Assembly: GCA_949152475.1 (NCBI GenBank)
Contig: OX424560.1
Location: forward strand, 8,122,001 to 8,186,000
Direction: 5' to 3'
DNA: 64,000 bases
Origin: Terebella lapidaria
Lineage: Eukaryota > Annelida > Polychaeta > Terebellida > Terebellidae
Shown here: positions 1-13,035 of the stretch, in pieces
How positions within the stretch are numbered: position 1 is the first letter of the stretch
Layout: every line of letters starts with the position of its first letter
Notes under the pieces: model-generated
Told to the model about the DNA's origin: nothing
The model's input: the letters and a program-made list of their open reading frames with translations, nothing else
Databases searched by the model: none
Position numbers and translations under genes: made by a program

Positions 1-189
1 GGGCTGGGTATTGACAGTATGTTTTGAAATGACTATCTGGTTGTAAATAAGATATACAAGTGACAGAAATTAACAATTACTTACTACTTACACTTATGTA
101 TTTGTTCATGTTCATTAGTAGACATGTATTTCTTGTGAGTGAAAGATATGCGTTTCTGTCTAAGAAATGATTCAAATAATATTTCGCTA

Positions 190-380
190 TATCGACCTAT
201 TACCACCAATATACCCAGATTTTGATGACAGCAGTAGCAAACCTAACTACCACAATTTTAAACAGAAACAAAGCCCGACCAAAATCTTATCCAAAGACAC
301 ACAGGCGTCACCAGGGGCGGACAGTGTGTGGCATGTAGTCGTTTGTACTGTACACCTGATGGAATTAGTATACTACTCCT
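190..380 (+). repeat. dispersed repeat R2, diverged copy
   Basis: This stretch matches 13682-13875 by eye in the same order: a CTATTACCACCAATA block, an AAACAAAGCCCGACC block, a GGGGCRGACAGTGTG block, and an ACACCTGATGGAATTAGTAT block. It is one of at least four copies in the window (others near 9400, 13682 and 41973). No protein is encoded and no family was recognised. It is older than the 13682 copy, judging by the number of differences. Confidence 0.65.
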
Positions 381-1005
381 CATATCTCGGATCGGTAATC
401 GGGTATCAGGGAAGAGACAATCACATAGAACTAAGTGCTGATCTCACACTCTCACTGAAAGTGTCAGTTTTGCAATGTTGCAGATATGGGGAATGTGTAC
501 ACTTTCTGCCAGAGTATGAGACCATAACTCGGTCATCAATTCTTGAACATGGCACTCCATGTGTAAATGTTAGTAACACACGTTTCAACAGCCTGACAAA
601 CGTCTACTTATGAAGATATATGACAAATCTGATATACATGTATCATAGTTGCCGCCATTTACGAGAACCAGTGCAATTCATTTTCTCCAAATTTCATCTA
701 ATTAGATGGGTAGCTAATGTTTAATATTTAGCATTGAATACCTCACTGCCCTGGATCACGTAATGATGCCGTACGTCGTAAAAATAGTGTATGCTTTGAG
801 TTCATAACGCCAACATCAAATATACAATCATCTGTATAGCAGTAACGAAGTTATCTTCGACAACTCTGTTATGATGTACACATCTATCATGGGTACATGC
901 CAAATACAAATTAGTGTTGTTAGGTGATTGTAAGTATCAATCTATTACCACCAATACAATATTTGCTCATATAACACCATATCATTTAGAGAACAAGGGA
1001 TAAAG

Positions 1006-1036
1006 TTTAACGGCACTTTGGGCTCATATCATTTAG
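1006..1036 (-). mobile_element. short LINE 3'-tail-like fragment
   Basis: A TTTAACGGCACTTTGGGCTC string matches the 3' end of the LINE family annotated at 61947-63290. Only about 30 bases match and the usual GAA-rich tail is missing, so this is either a very old fragment or a chance partial match. Confidence 0.3.
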
Positions 1037-1458
1037 GGAACTGATCAATATATATCTGAGTAGTCTGATTTGATCCGTTTAATACATAGCTAATGAGATA
1101 CATATACAACATAAATGATTGGTGGTTCTCTCTGTGTTATAAATAGTCGTTACCTGAACTATAAAAGTTTTCATTTAAAACAAAATTTGCTCTATAACAA
1201 TAACCATAGTGGTTTTCTCGTGAATTAGTGAGAATTTTGTTCGTCTCTTCAGAATGACTATGTCTGGATGACAGGTTTTTGGAGAGTTTAACACGCCAAC
1301 ACTATTGATCCACCGGAGTGACCGGTGTATTTCTTGATAATTCGGTAGATTCGTTCTTAAATTCAAATCGTTCATCAAAGGCTTTCCCTAGTTGTACATG
1401 CACCCCTTTTATTGCTTGGAAGTATCTCGTGTTTCATGATCAATGAGTCAAGATTGTA

Positions 1459-1737
1459 ATGATGAACAGTGAAGACACAAATGCCATGGCAGACTTGTTG
1501 CCATGTCTGCGAGCAACAATCGATGCCACCAGACAAGAGACAGAAAAAAGCGAGAGAATTCCCAGCAACTACACGCTGAATATCGTCGATAACTGCTTTA
1601 ATGCTAAACCCCCTGACGTTGATTATATCGCATACCATTACTGCGACGCGATGCACCCATCGAAGAGGGGACTGTCTATACTGACTTGGGCGATAGGTTT
1701 CGATGCACCTGAGGCGCCGTCGGTTGTTCAAGGATAA
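1459..1737 (+). CDS. doubtful coding exon (receptor ligand-binding-like)
   Basis: An open frame of 92 codons whose middle reads roughly CLRATIDAT, then IPSNYTLNIVDNCF. This is reminiscent of the start of periplasmic-binding-protein-like ligand domains (ANF receptor / family C receptors), where a helix is followed by LP-x-YTLN and a D-x-C. The resemblance is short, no convincing splice sites were fixed, and no neighbouring exons were found. It could be a stray exon, a pseudo-exon or chance. Confidence 0.2.
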   Translation: MMNSEDTNAMADLLPCLRATIDATRQETEKSERIPSNYTLNIVDNCFNAKPPDVDYIAYHYCDAMHPSKRGLSILTWAIGFDAPEAPSVVQG

Positions 1738-3229
1738 AGTACAAAGAAATACCCAGCGAATCTGAATCTGTTCCTGGGATGTGTGGGCAGAGGTGGGTGG
1801 ACTATGTTAGACTTATCCACATCAGCTGTGTTATGGTCATCACCTGTAATTTACAAGTGTCCACAACAATAGTTGCCCCCGTCGAAAGCTGATTAGCCTT
1901 CACGTGTATCAGGGACGTAAGTCAGGAAGTGCTAAGGCGAACTACTGAGACAGATAATCACAAAAGGCGGAGCATTAATAGGCTCTTAGACGATGAAAAG
2001 TAATCACATCAGAACGACCATACTGCAGTGAGAAAAAAGACTGCACTCAACTGAGAAAGGAAGCATTGAAACTTCAGATATGTTATATCAATGATAGACT
2101 GGTTCTATAATCATTACGTTTGTAAGTAACAATGTATAACTGGTTGAACGCTCACATGCATGCTATCTTTACAGTTTGTATCATACCAGGGAGTACGATA
2201 TGTTTTCGGTGTGTGCGGAAGCTGCAGATCCAGATATAGGTCGAGACTTGTCTCTCCCCGGCAGCAGTTTATTTGCCATAACTGGCATCTGTATTTGAAC
2301 ACTCAATGTGTTTCGTAGATAATAGGTCGTAGATTATAACCGTGTTAATTGATATACAACATATGCCAAGAACCTTCAAACTAAAATGATTGTGTTCAAA
2401 GCTCCATTTATTTAAAATACTGAATAAGCCCAAACATTTCCATTGCATAACTCATAACATTTTATATCATTGACATTATTTGCATAATTGTATATGACCC
2501 CACTGCTATTTGCAATTCATTTGCTTGGATCTCAAGCGCCCGACTGATTGTGTACATATGTTTATGACCAGATCTATGAATGACTTGGAAAAACTCATCA
2601 TTTGCAGACAAACATTGAGGTGTGTATCATTTCGGTTTAAGTAAAGTCGCCCACATGTTTGATTGTTTGTGTATACGTAATTTGATAGTCTACCTGTATT
2701 TAAATTCGCGTGCATTCGTCAGCAGACCCCCCAAGGCCCCAGCTCCCAATATTTGCACATTTGTCAAATGACGGATTTGACGGATAATTTTTCATGGATA
2801 TTACCAGAGTATGTAAGTATAAGCCAAAAGACTGAATTGAATATATCATCGGAGATGGATTTGCCGTTGTTTCAACAATAACAACAGCTCAATGACGGAA
2901 TTGAATATATCGTCATCCTTCAATAGGATATGAGGACTTTCATTCGTATTTCACGTTTGTTATTGGCATCATCATAGATATGGTTCTATTACGGGTCATT
3001 GTGATTGTCAATAAAACACTAAAATTGATATGGCACTTGAGTACTGGAACTATCATGGTTTTGTTACCATAATCTGCCCAAATCTGAATTATTAACAACC
3101 ACACTGATTTCCTTTCTTTGGGATAGTACACTTAGATCGCTAAGAAACCCCATGAATCTTCGGGGACCCTAACTGTGACCCCAAACGACTGACACGAGAG
3201 AGGCTCCTGTTTTATCATCAGCGGCAAAC

Positions 3230-3470
3230 AAACGTGCTCAAGCGTCAATTTCCCTGGCTTAAACCCTCAGCCATTCACCCCCGTCCCTCCCTTTAATGCC
3301 CGGGCGCTGTCTGACTGGCACCGATGTCCTGTCCCGCGGCTTGGCTCGTTTGCTGGATGCACGGAGAGGGAGCGGTACCTGCGCACGCTCACGGGGAGGA
3401 GTGCCCTAGTGCTCGTCAGACACCGGAGACCGGTCGTCTCAGGGTCGGGAACAGCCGTAGAGATTGTGTT
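3230..3470. promoter_or_regulatory. CpG-rich patch upstream of the Ig gene
   Basis: A locally GC- and CpG-rich block in otherwise AT-rich sequence, about 1.3-1.5 kb upstream of the Ig gene start codon at 4799. An open frame of 75 codons overlaps its end but shows no domain. It could be a promoter or enhancer, or the remnant of an exon. There is no direct evidence beyond base composition. Confidence 0.25.
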
Positions 3471-4798
3471 TCGCGTGCTGTGACAATCAATGACAAATGG
3501 ATTATGTCCGATGTTACTTGGAGATTATGGATTAACGGTAATTGCATATAAATCTAGTGGCATGTCGCTGGAATCTGAGGATATCAAAGCAAACCGACTT
3601 CTCTCTGTCTGTGATTGAATCGATGTGAAACGACAACTGTTGACAACAGCTAAATTGATTAATAATTCTCACAGAGGCCACATGAATTATAATTTTGACA
3701 GATCATGGATCCGACAAATAGATTCGATACCAATTTTGGAATGAGAAAAAAACTGTGACGAACAATATAAGGGACACTATATTATAATATTAAAATAATC
3801 GATAGGTCATGATTGCTACGGCCATTCGCGGTCGTGGTAAGAAATTATGAGGTTAAAAACTATATGATGATTTTGATTACTTTGGATAGAATGTATATAA
3901 ATAAAAGCATAGGATATAGATTTACATCTACACTTTTAGTTGTTGAACAATGTTAAGTGATGTCACTCTCTTTTCAGTGAGATTACCATGTCATTAATAC
4001 ATGCGCAATCCTTCTCCCATTTACGCGACACTATCGCGCATAATGTCGGGGAGTCATGATTGATGTGAAACCTAAATCATGTTCGACCTGAAGTCCATTA
4101 TTTCACACGACATTATGACGCTACCGAAACGCAACATGCCTCAAAGAACGTGATATTTTATCGACAAGTTCATGTCGCTTTCAACAAAAAACCCCACTAA
4201 GGTATAAGGTCATTTTGCCCCAGCAACCATGCATCGATATTTGGGTTTTATTCATGCCCGCCAAAAGCACCCATTTGTTATTCAAACACAAATCTCGGTA
4301 TGCATTTCAGAGTTGCAATAGCCAAAAAAATAACCCGCTACACCATTGAAACTTAGGTGGTATCGTTGTTTGAACACATATATGCAACGACGACCAACTG
4401 AAAACTAATGGTACTGCTTCGTGTGTATAATCGATTTCCTTGGGGCCCTGTGCAGATCATTATGAATTGCCATAAAAGCTATTATACCGAGATTTTTGGA
4501 GATACCATTCTATGGACTCGCCAGAGTTGCACAACAGGCGATACCATCAGTCATGGAGGCTACCCTGATAACAACAAAACCACCTACCGCGCGCCAGGTT
4601 TTGATCTGAAGCCCCGATCCCAACAGCGCGAAGGAAATCACTAGATCGCACATAGAAGGAAAAAGAAGGAAAAAAAATAATAAACCTAGAAAGCCCCTAG
4701 ACGAAGTTGTTGTATAATTATTTCGTGCCGAACTATCCGTAATGGGCGACAGAAATGTTTATCAAGAAGTGAATATTAAAAAGAATATTTTTTTCCAG

Positions 4799-7700
4799 AT
4801 GATGTTTCCAGCTAAGTTTCCAAATATGGAGTGGTTATCGTTCATCTGTCTAATAATGCTACAATTTCAAAAAGGTGAGTTTATAACATCTTTACATCAA
4901 ACAGAAAGTCGAAACTGAACAGACACATTTATATATGACGCAAGATGGTGATTGATCTACAACCTAATGGCATATTTCCTTTGTATTGTATATTTCCCCA
5001 TTTTGTTAAGATGTCCATGTGATGTCACATTTAATTGATCATATTGTTTTTTTTGCTCGGTTGCAGTAACATCGTTCTCAATGCTGACGAGAGGACAGAG
5101 TTACGTGCTACAAACTGGTGACAGTGTGGAATTAGACTGCGAGTTTTACACGAAGTATTTCCATCTTTTTGACAACCCTATAATATGGATTAAAACACAG
5201 TACCATGAGCGTTCCCGGATGAACATTATGGGAAACATCAATGGTCCATTTGTAAATACAGGGCGTTTCAGAATAACCTTCAATCCAGCTCCGCCGCGGT
5301 ATAGCCTATTGCTCAACATAGAACGTGAGTATGAATTATTTTCGAACATTAAAAAGTGCACTTGTAACCTCTGCAATTAAATCTGAGGGTCAAATATACA
5401 TATAGCAAACAATATGACAAAATGTTTCACAATTTTGCATTTATACGACTATTGTTCATACTCAATTAATTTTAACCAATCTTGTACGATCTTCTACCAG
5501 TCATATAATCTTGTCCTTAGACAACCATGGATTAATTAGTATTTTCGAACGGAATGTCAAAATGACAATACACGAATAACCACAAATATTAGCGTAATAT
5601 TAACAACGCCATGTCAAAATATTAAATCACAAAAATGTTAAAGCAAACACAATGATAGCGATGTCATGGTTATATAATAATTCATGAAAGGCAGAGCCAA
5701 CTGAAATCATAATATTTATAATATGCGAATAAAAATAGAGTGAGAACAAGAAATTTCGTGAGCGAAACAATATTCCTAATGTCATGTAAATATACGATTT
5801 GAAAATAACGAGAAAACGAAAAGCTAAAATCAAAACATTAATGGACATATTAAATAAACCATAAGTAAAACAAGGAATCCACTTGTGACGCGGTGGAGAT
5901 CAATGTTAGGGACTTCACGTTTGAGGAATATCGATCGACGATTCTTCATGTACTTTTATCCTGAAGGACCCTCGAATGAAGGCAGTACCAGGAAGGCAAA
6001 GAACATAAATTCAGCCCTTGTCTTTGTTATTATGATCAAGTGTATGACAAACATCGTCATCGATTAACTTTGTAATATGTGAAAGGAGGCTTCCTAACCC
6101 AGACCGCGGTGGAAAAAGTGCAGATATAAAACGACGGTCTGTAACTTGGCGTTGTCGTAATATACTAAAGCCGTAAAAACACGCCCTCCAAGGATGATTT
6201 CTGTGCCTCAGTGTCCTAACGCCCATAAATTATAGACCACATGCGATGTGATGTTCGTAGTTGGAAACAAAAAGAGGAGAAAATATATTGCGGCACTCTC
6301 TGTTGACCTCTGTAGACGTACCACAATGACTTGTTAGGCAGCGGTTCAAAAACTGTGCTTAATGATCTTCTGGAGCAGAAGTTATATCGATGTTGTAACA
6401 TATGTTGCAGACTTGTATAATTATGCAGATAGGTATTGTACATACCTTTTGTTAGAATGAAGCCTATCATTAAATTGTGTACACATTGTTTAAAAGCAAT
6501 TTCATCAATGTTGACTACAAAATATCATGGCAAATTAGATGTCCCGACCATGCACGATTCCCTTTCAATATCACATAACATCAATATACTGGAACTGAAG
6601 CCCGACTTAAGTATATATATATATAGACATCGATTCAACTGGTGTATAAAGTGTATGATGTTTGAATTATTCTCCCATTGCATCACTATAAAACCTAGAA
6701 AAAAATCGCTAGTTGGAGAGCTATACTCAATTGCCATTTTCATCTTCATTATAATGTTATTTTGGTCACTTGACCTCAACCTTGAAGATGGTGGTTTCTT
6801 CGATATATGTAATAGTGTTTTGTCGATATATGTAAAGAAAATGCGTTTATTAGAAATTTTGATTTTGAATATCAGAACAAGTAAATAATTTATAAACAGA
6901 GATTATAAAATACTGCAGTTTGTATTGGGAAAGTGAATCGTTTCACCAAAATATTGTAGTTTGTTCAGATATCTCAGAAGTATAAATGTGAAAGTATTTA
7001 AAAGTACAAATCTAAAATAGTATGTGTTAATTTCACATCCGCTGATTCAATCACGTTTTTGTCAGAATTAAATCTAACTAGTATCGAATAAACTCTACTA
7101 GTATTTTACAACATTCAACAATATTTGATATTCATGGAGCTTGTAGACTGTAAGAAATGAAGAAAAACAAAACAAAATTTTTCAATCGTTTGTTGCTAAT
7201 CGATCAGGTGCACTTTAATAAAAACTATCATATTTCAGACACCGTCAAACCAAATGTCAGTAATTGAATACATAGATGGCTTCCCTAGGTGTGTCGTTAG
7301 AGGACAGTGGAAACTACACCTGTGAGGTCCGGGGTCCAGAGACCTCCACCTTGGGCGTCGTCGAGCATCAAATATTCGTGGAAGGTAACTCGTGATATGG
7401 TCATTTATACCAAAGATTTTCTAAAAAAAATCTTTGTTTATATCCATACTCACCAGTGAACACAGTAACATATCTCGTACACTGTCAACCTGTCAAATGA
7501 AACACTATGCTTGCAGTTTTGCCACTAAGTAGCTAGGATACATAAGCATTACTATATTTTCCCTGTAATAGGCAGTGTTATGGCTGTCTGGAACCCAACT
7601 TTTCGTTTCAAATGCAGGCAATTTTCAACCTCCTGCCAATTTTTATTCGTGAGTTGAAAGTGATTATCACACACATTCCAGCCCCTATCCAGGACCTAAT

Positions 7701-8882
7701 CCTCAACAAGGACAACTGCACGAAGACATCATGCAATCCCACGACACCCGCGGCTCTTGCCTTCACGGACAACGAACCATCCCTCGTCCAGTGTGTGGCG
7801 ACAGGGGGCTCCCCGCCTGCGGACATCAAAGTGTTCATGGACGACTTCGATATCACATACAAGTTCAGATCACATGTTTTCACCCATCTCCTGGGTATCG
7901 AAGGTTTGAGGATTATGCATAACAGCGTCCACGTTAGAACGAGGCACCTAATCTTGGACACAGATGATGACGGGAGGGAACTTAAGTGTACTGCCAAGGT
8001 TGCGGACTTACCGGAGACTGTCGTGACTTCGACAGTAAGGGTCAACTGTAAGTTTAGTAAGGTGACTGGATATGTTGTGTCTCGTTTCTATTCCGGAAGT
8101 TCGTCATATAAAATTATCTCTTGTATGCTATTGGTTAACGTTATTGGTTATCCTTATTATTAATGCTGTTAATACGTCTGTAGACATATTGTTAGCAGGT
8201 TTACTGAACAGAGATTTAAGTACACAGCGTTCCGAAACAGACTGATTGCGATTTTATCAAAGATTGTGTTTGATACTTTTATGCAATAGTGTAGTCGATC
8301 CTAACTGCAACAGTGATAATGCATGGGTGCACCACCTTCTCAATACAGATGGGCCAGTCATCGCATGTACTGATCAGACAGCTGAACTGAATGAAAACCA
8401 CGCCCACTTGACCTGTTTCGTAAGGTCAAGGCCACGCGTACATTCCGTATACTGGCTGGTTGATAGCAATGGGAGCATGGTGACGGAAGGCGACCAAAAA
8501 GGAGAATACTGGACTAGGAATTTCGTGAGTCTGACTGTGATCGATGCAATAAAAATGTTGATAGAACTACAGAAAATTGGAACCAGACTGACAACAATAT
8601 TACAGTATCATTAACAAACAGTAATGTCATGTTTGCGTATGACAATTTCAAACACTTCAGAAAATGTGATTCTTATATGCAATTCAAATCATCAAACTCA
8701 ACCTAAATTCGCCATATATTGATACATTGATGATATATGTTACATAACACAGGAGGGAACTGAAGATGTTGTGGAAAGTGGTTTGTATTTGAAAACTACA
8801 AACCCAGCCAGCTTCAGAACCTACACAATATTTGCAGAAAATTCGGTCAGCCAAAGCAGAATGGATGTTCGCCTACTGCCTA
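4799..8882 (+). CDS. Ig-superfamily protein, 5' part of gene (6 exons)
   Basis: Exons by GT-AG rules: 4799-4874, 5067-5324, 7289-7384, 7682-8047, 8349-8524, 8753-8882. Junction phases agree throughout (1,1,1,1,0), and the last exon ends in phase 1 at a GTGAGT donor, so the gene continues. Exon 1 starts at a double ATG and encodes a hydrophobic leader (around EWLSFICLIMLQ), a likely signal peptide. Exons 2-3 form Ig domain 1: Cys in VELDCEF, Trp in IIWIK, and DSGNYTCEV supplied by exon 3. Exon 4 is Ig domain 2 (SLVQCVATGG to GRELKCTAKV). Exons 5-6 are domain 3 (HLTCFV, VYWLVD, then TYTIFAENSVSQS). Phase-1 introns at Ig boundaries are usual for this superfamily. A role in cell-surface recognition or adhesion is inferred. 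No membrane segment or stop was found in the window, so secreted versus membrane form is open. Intron 2 (5325-7288) contains only chance open frames. Confidence 0.78.
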
Positions 8883-8986
8883 GTGAGTATCTACTTCGAT
8901 GACCTACCTATCAACCCATTCCACCCCATCTCCGGTAGTTTTCTAAGATTAATTTCTGATTAACATGGAACCAATACCCAAGTGAA

Positions 8987-9354
8987 GAAGAAGAAATAAA
9001 GCTTAACGGCACTTTGGGCTCAAGAAGGCCATTTCAGTGCCAAACAAAGATATAAAAGTAGTATCAAGAATGATAAAACCGCAAGTTCTACAATTAAAAA
9101 TTTGTAGTGAACAGTAAAAGCTTACAAGGTTAGTGGTGAAGACTTGATGACTAGATCTAGATTCAAAGGAATTGACTAGATTTGTATGTCTAAAAATAGA
9201 AATATACCGAAGGAAATTGAGGATTTTATAAATATTAATATCACTAAAAACATCATATATTGACTGACACTCATAAAACAAACGACGAGTGTCAGCCAAA
9301 TCTTGACAATGTACCAGGACATGTTCAACGGTCAGCCACTCTCGACAGAGCAAA
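8987..9354 (-). mobile_element. 5'-truncated LINE copy (I/Nimb-like family)
   Basis: On the minus strand this is the last 370 bases or so of the LINE at 61947-63290, ending in a CTTTATTTCTTCTTCTTC tail. It is flanked by an 11-base direct repeat ACCCAAGTGAA (8976-8986 and 9355-9365), the signature of target-primed reverse transcription. It lies 104 bases after the last recognised Ig exon, inside the presumed next intron and antisense to that gene. Confidence 0.85.
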
Positions 9355-9399
9355 ACCCAAGTGAAAAAAACTCCCGAGATATCAAAAATATGTTACGAT

Positions 9400-9575
9400 G
9401 TATATATCAACCTATTACTGCTTATAAGAAGATTTTGATGACGACAATAAAAAACCTGACATCATACACTTTTGGAATATAAATAGAGCTCGACCAAACT
9501 TTTATATCTGAAGCCACACTGGCGTCATCAGGGGCAGACAGTGTGTAAATATAGTTGTTTCTATTGTACACCAGA
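9400..9575 (+). repeat. dispersed repeat R2, diverged copy
   Basis: Matches the R2 copies at 190 and 13682 in order, with the shared blocks TTTTGATGA, GCTCGACCAAA, CACTGGCGTCATCAGGGGCAGACAG and TACACCAGATGGA. It is truncated at its right end relative to the 13682 copy. The function and family are unknown. Confidence 0.6.
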
Positions 9576-10429
9576 TGGATGATTACAAATATTTCGTAAT
9601 TACAGGAAACGGCAATCAGATAGGAGATAGTTTCCCCCACTATGGTGAAGTTGGTGACAACCGCCGGCTCAGTCACGTGGATTACACATACATGGCGGGA
9701 CGTGCTCAGCGCCACCTGGCGAATACTTGCGTAACTGTACTGGCAGTTTTCTTCGCTTTCTGTGCGATGACTAAACACAGTCCTCAATGACTAAAATTAT
9801 ACATAGAGGAACTCCTATTGCAACATATTACATATTTGAATATAAACAAATATAAATGTCTTGATAATTGACGTGTTCAACCGTATTGTGGCTCATATTT
9901 TCTATGTTATTTTACCTTGGAGCTTCTAAAGACCAAATGAAGGCAAATGTGATAGGTGTGTTTGATTTTCTGAGTGTGTATGTGTATTTCTCTGTTGTTG
10001 AATGAAATTCTGTCCTATACTTTCCGTTTTACGTAATGCCCTATTGCCTCAGAAAACTTAATAAATGTATTTGTATATTTTGTATATTTCCGACGATTAT
10101 TTACAATATAAAAACCATAATCGTTTCTGTATTGGATGATTAACACTGCAGGGATAACTATCATAAATGCCGTTTAGCAACCACACAAGACTCAACTCGC
10201 ACGAAAATGGTTCCTGGCTGAGAAGTATTAAAAAAGTGTCTGTCCACTGAACTGAAAGCAGCCAGATATTAATATTGGTATCAGCAATGCACTGTAGATA
10301 CACGCACGAGAATCCCAGTCGTCATTATTTCATCATATCATTGATAACAAAACAACTTGTTATGTGGGTAGGAAAATAAACATCACTGCCAAATGACGTA
10401 GAAAATGAATAATACTATTGATGTCCTTA
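9576..10429. other. no recognisable feature
   Basis: AT-rich sequence in which I see no convincing gene, exon or element. An open frame at 9575-9790 ends in a short hydrophobic run but overlaps the R2 tail and has no domain or matching splice phase for the Ig gene. Confidence 0.5.
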
Positions 10430-11251
10430 GGGTACAGTAATTACATTGTAGTTTCAGGAAAAATCAATAACCAGTAATTAGACAGATAATTAGTTCTGAA
10501 ACATTAAAGGCGTACTGTAGCAACGTAACATTCCTTCCAAAAGAATATTGATGTTTACACTGGGCGAGTGAGGTGAACACCTTATTGGCGAGTAAAGTGT
10601 AGAATGTTGTCGTCATGAGCTTGATCATTGAACAATCAGGTTTTGATGTGAAATGTATAGTTATCTGTCTCGTAAGAACGCCCGGAGTAGGAGATGCTTG
10701 AGAACCGCCGAGGCCCTCAATCGAGGACATACGCTAATATTAAGTAAAAATTATTTAAAATGGTAATATGTAGATGCAATAGCATAACAATACTTAGTCA
10801 TACAACATAGTCATTTATCAAACGAACCAAGGTTTTAAAAGACCTTCATATACTGATAGAATTGAATGAATATCAAAGGACGCTTGTGCTTTATAAGTCA
10901 ATTACACATACACATAGATTGATGGGCACCAAAACCTTGAACACACTTCCCGTGGCGGACTAGAATATAGAAAAAACAATGAGAGTCAATTCTGACAGGG
11001 TTCGAATCTTGTTGCGGAGATTACGTAAATTGATGGATGACTATTCGAATCGATCACTTTGTTTTCTGGTCTAAATGTGGATGCTTTGACCTTGAGATGT
11101 TCCCGTGTCACATGTGCAATAGCAATGGTATATATAGGGGGTGTACCTCCTGCAACGGGTGGCTAACTCGCTGGCATTTACCTAAAGCCCCCAACGTAAG
11201 GGTGAAATGAATCATTTCCTTTTGGTATTACTCATAGTGTGTTCCCAGAGG

Positions 11252-11345
11252 AATGAATGAATACAGTTTAACGACACTTTGGGCCGAACAAGCGCTATTT
11301 CAGTGCCAAGCCAAATATAAATCATGATAAATGTGCAAAGAACAA
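11252..11345 (-). mobile_element. LINE/SINE tail-like block, unit 1
   Basis: GAATGAATGAATACAG followed by TTTAACGACACTTTGGG and CTATTTCAGTGCCAAGCC is a diverged form of the LINE 3' end at 61947, with a (GAAT)n tail in place of (GAA)n. The same block lies at the same place in units 2 and 3, so the insertion is older than the array expansion. Confidence 0.55.
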
Positions 11346-12894
11346 TATGTATCAAACCGTACATGTTTATTCAGTGACAGGTAAATCCTACAAGATTTGT
11401 TTTCCCAGAAGTATTGTGTTCTTAGAATTATTTTAGTTATGTTCATTGAAGCTGAAAATTGAACAAACGTTATCCCTAATTTCATAACTATGGCGTTGGC
11501 GAGAGGTTCATGACAATAAGCATATATTTCCCAATATAATTCACATAAATATCACAGTTCACCAACGATAGACAAAACAGTTTTTTTTCGAAATTGAGAT
11601 TCCAAACAGTACACATCATTTTTGAAATAATGATATTGGCAACACAACATCTCTTCATTTGTATTAACACTGCGCTGGGAATCGATATCTAAAACCCACT
11701 GAGAGAGTAAAAGCTTTTCCCGGAAGTTATTTGGTGCCAATTCCTGTTATAACACCCCGTCAACACACAACACGGCCTGTTTTATAGCGAACAAAATGGA
11801 CAAAAATGTGTAGTTATCAAGAGTTGACTTGATCTTTCATTATAATGAACTTTTCACGAACATCAATATTATTGAAAAGGGGTAAGTGTACTGCCAAATA
11901 TGCCAGCAATATGGATGCCAACAAACTAACAACTTCTGAACATGACCCGATTACTTGCTGACTACTTGCTCACTATTGTTGCTGCTGAGCGCCATGTGTT
12001 AAAACAAAAGACACATTTTATAGAAGTGACTCATTGGCTGTGAAAGTGAAACATTATAATTTTCATTTGCATGTATCTTTGCATTTCCGATCCAGGTTAA
12101 TCTGCTTGAAGGTTATGAACCATTTCTCGGACACACCCAATCATTCCGAGGAATGATTCACCCGCTCACTTTGAAGAATTCTACCTACTCGTATACATGC
12201 TTTTTATGCAAGCACGTCTTGTAGTGCTACATTTATAAGTCATGCTATATTTATCAATCACGTCATGCTATATTTATCATGCTATCCTGTTTCTCTGAGA
12301 CAATTATCTATTTCAAAACATGACCCAATGAAAACTCTCCAATGACTGCTTGTTTGTTAACATTAGAAAAAACAAAAATCACTATCATATTCACTCTTTG
12401 AAAAATCGTTATCCGGTGAAAAATGATAGCCATTACACAGAGAGTCGAGACAATCATAACCGATGTATATGATCTGATACCATTTCATCTGTGCGTGATT
12501 CAACTTGCGCCCCTCAGGCCCCACACCGGAGACGAGATGTCTAAGATTAGCAGACTTACGGCTGTGATATTGACTCAATTTGACAAGATAGGTTTGATAA
12601 CTTATTTATGATGCATATAACTTTTTTCCTCATCTCTGGAGATCGGGATTCCATATGCAAATGACCAGCATTAAAACAGATATATACATAGGATGGCTTT
12701 AGTGTTACAAATGAGGTAGAACAAGTTCCGTTTGACGGAGATGAAATTGATAGGTACAGAAAAACACATTCTTGTCATATTCCTCCTGAAGATGAGCTTT
12801 TTGTGTGGATATATGCTTAATTTAAACTAACTTCAAAGGGCCACGGAGGCACCCCCTCCCCCCCCCCCCCATATACGGGAACAGCCCCTATTGT

Positions 12895-13035
12895 TTGGGT
12901 GAGTCCAAGTCTTGGTTCGTTAGATACTGTTCATTGCGTGGTCAGTTTGGTCAATGCTCTCGTATATCTACTCTGAAATAATTTGTACAACCCTAATGTT
13001 TATGAATAAACTGACTGACTGATTGATTGATAGAC
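12895..13035 (+). repeat. TGAT-tailed short element, unit 1
   Basis: A conserved block from TTGTTTGGGTGAGTCCAAG to TTTGTACAACCC ends in AATAAACTGACTGACTGATTGATTGA, which looks like a 3' tail of a LINE or SINE made of a short tandem motif. It recurs at about 19590-19755 and 32265-32425, with different tail lengths in each unit. It is preceded by a poly-C tract of variable length. Confidence 0.45.

Larger units (their letters stand above)
1..4798. other. mostly non-coding 5' region
   Basis: AT-rich sequence upstream of the Ig gene. The only things I can support are an R2 repeat copy (about 190-380), a short R2 start (929-958), a short LINE-tail-like piece (about 1006-1036), a doubtful exon (1459-1737) and a CpG-rich patch (about 3230-3470). 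The remaining open frames are short and show no recognisable domain. No tRNA or rRNA gene was seen. Confidence 0.6.

Noticed and set aside
3324-3551. 75-codon frame as an exon
   Set aside because: It merely overlaps a GC-rich patch; no domain and no splice context.
6436-6888. 150-codon plus-strand frame
   Set aside because: It lies in intron 2 of the Ig gene, is AT-rich, has no domain, and an overlapping antisense frame is equally open.
9575-9790. 71-codon frame with a short hydrophobic run as the missing membrane exon of the Ig gene
   Set aside because: It overlaps the R2 repeat tail, and I found no acceptor giving the required phase.
10990-11015. GGGTTCGAATC as a tRNA or SINE B box
   Set aside because: No matching A box at proper spacing and no cloverleaf; the nearby LINE-like tail is in the opposite orientation.
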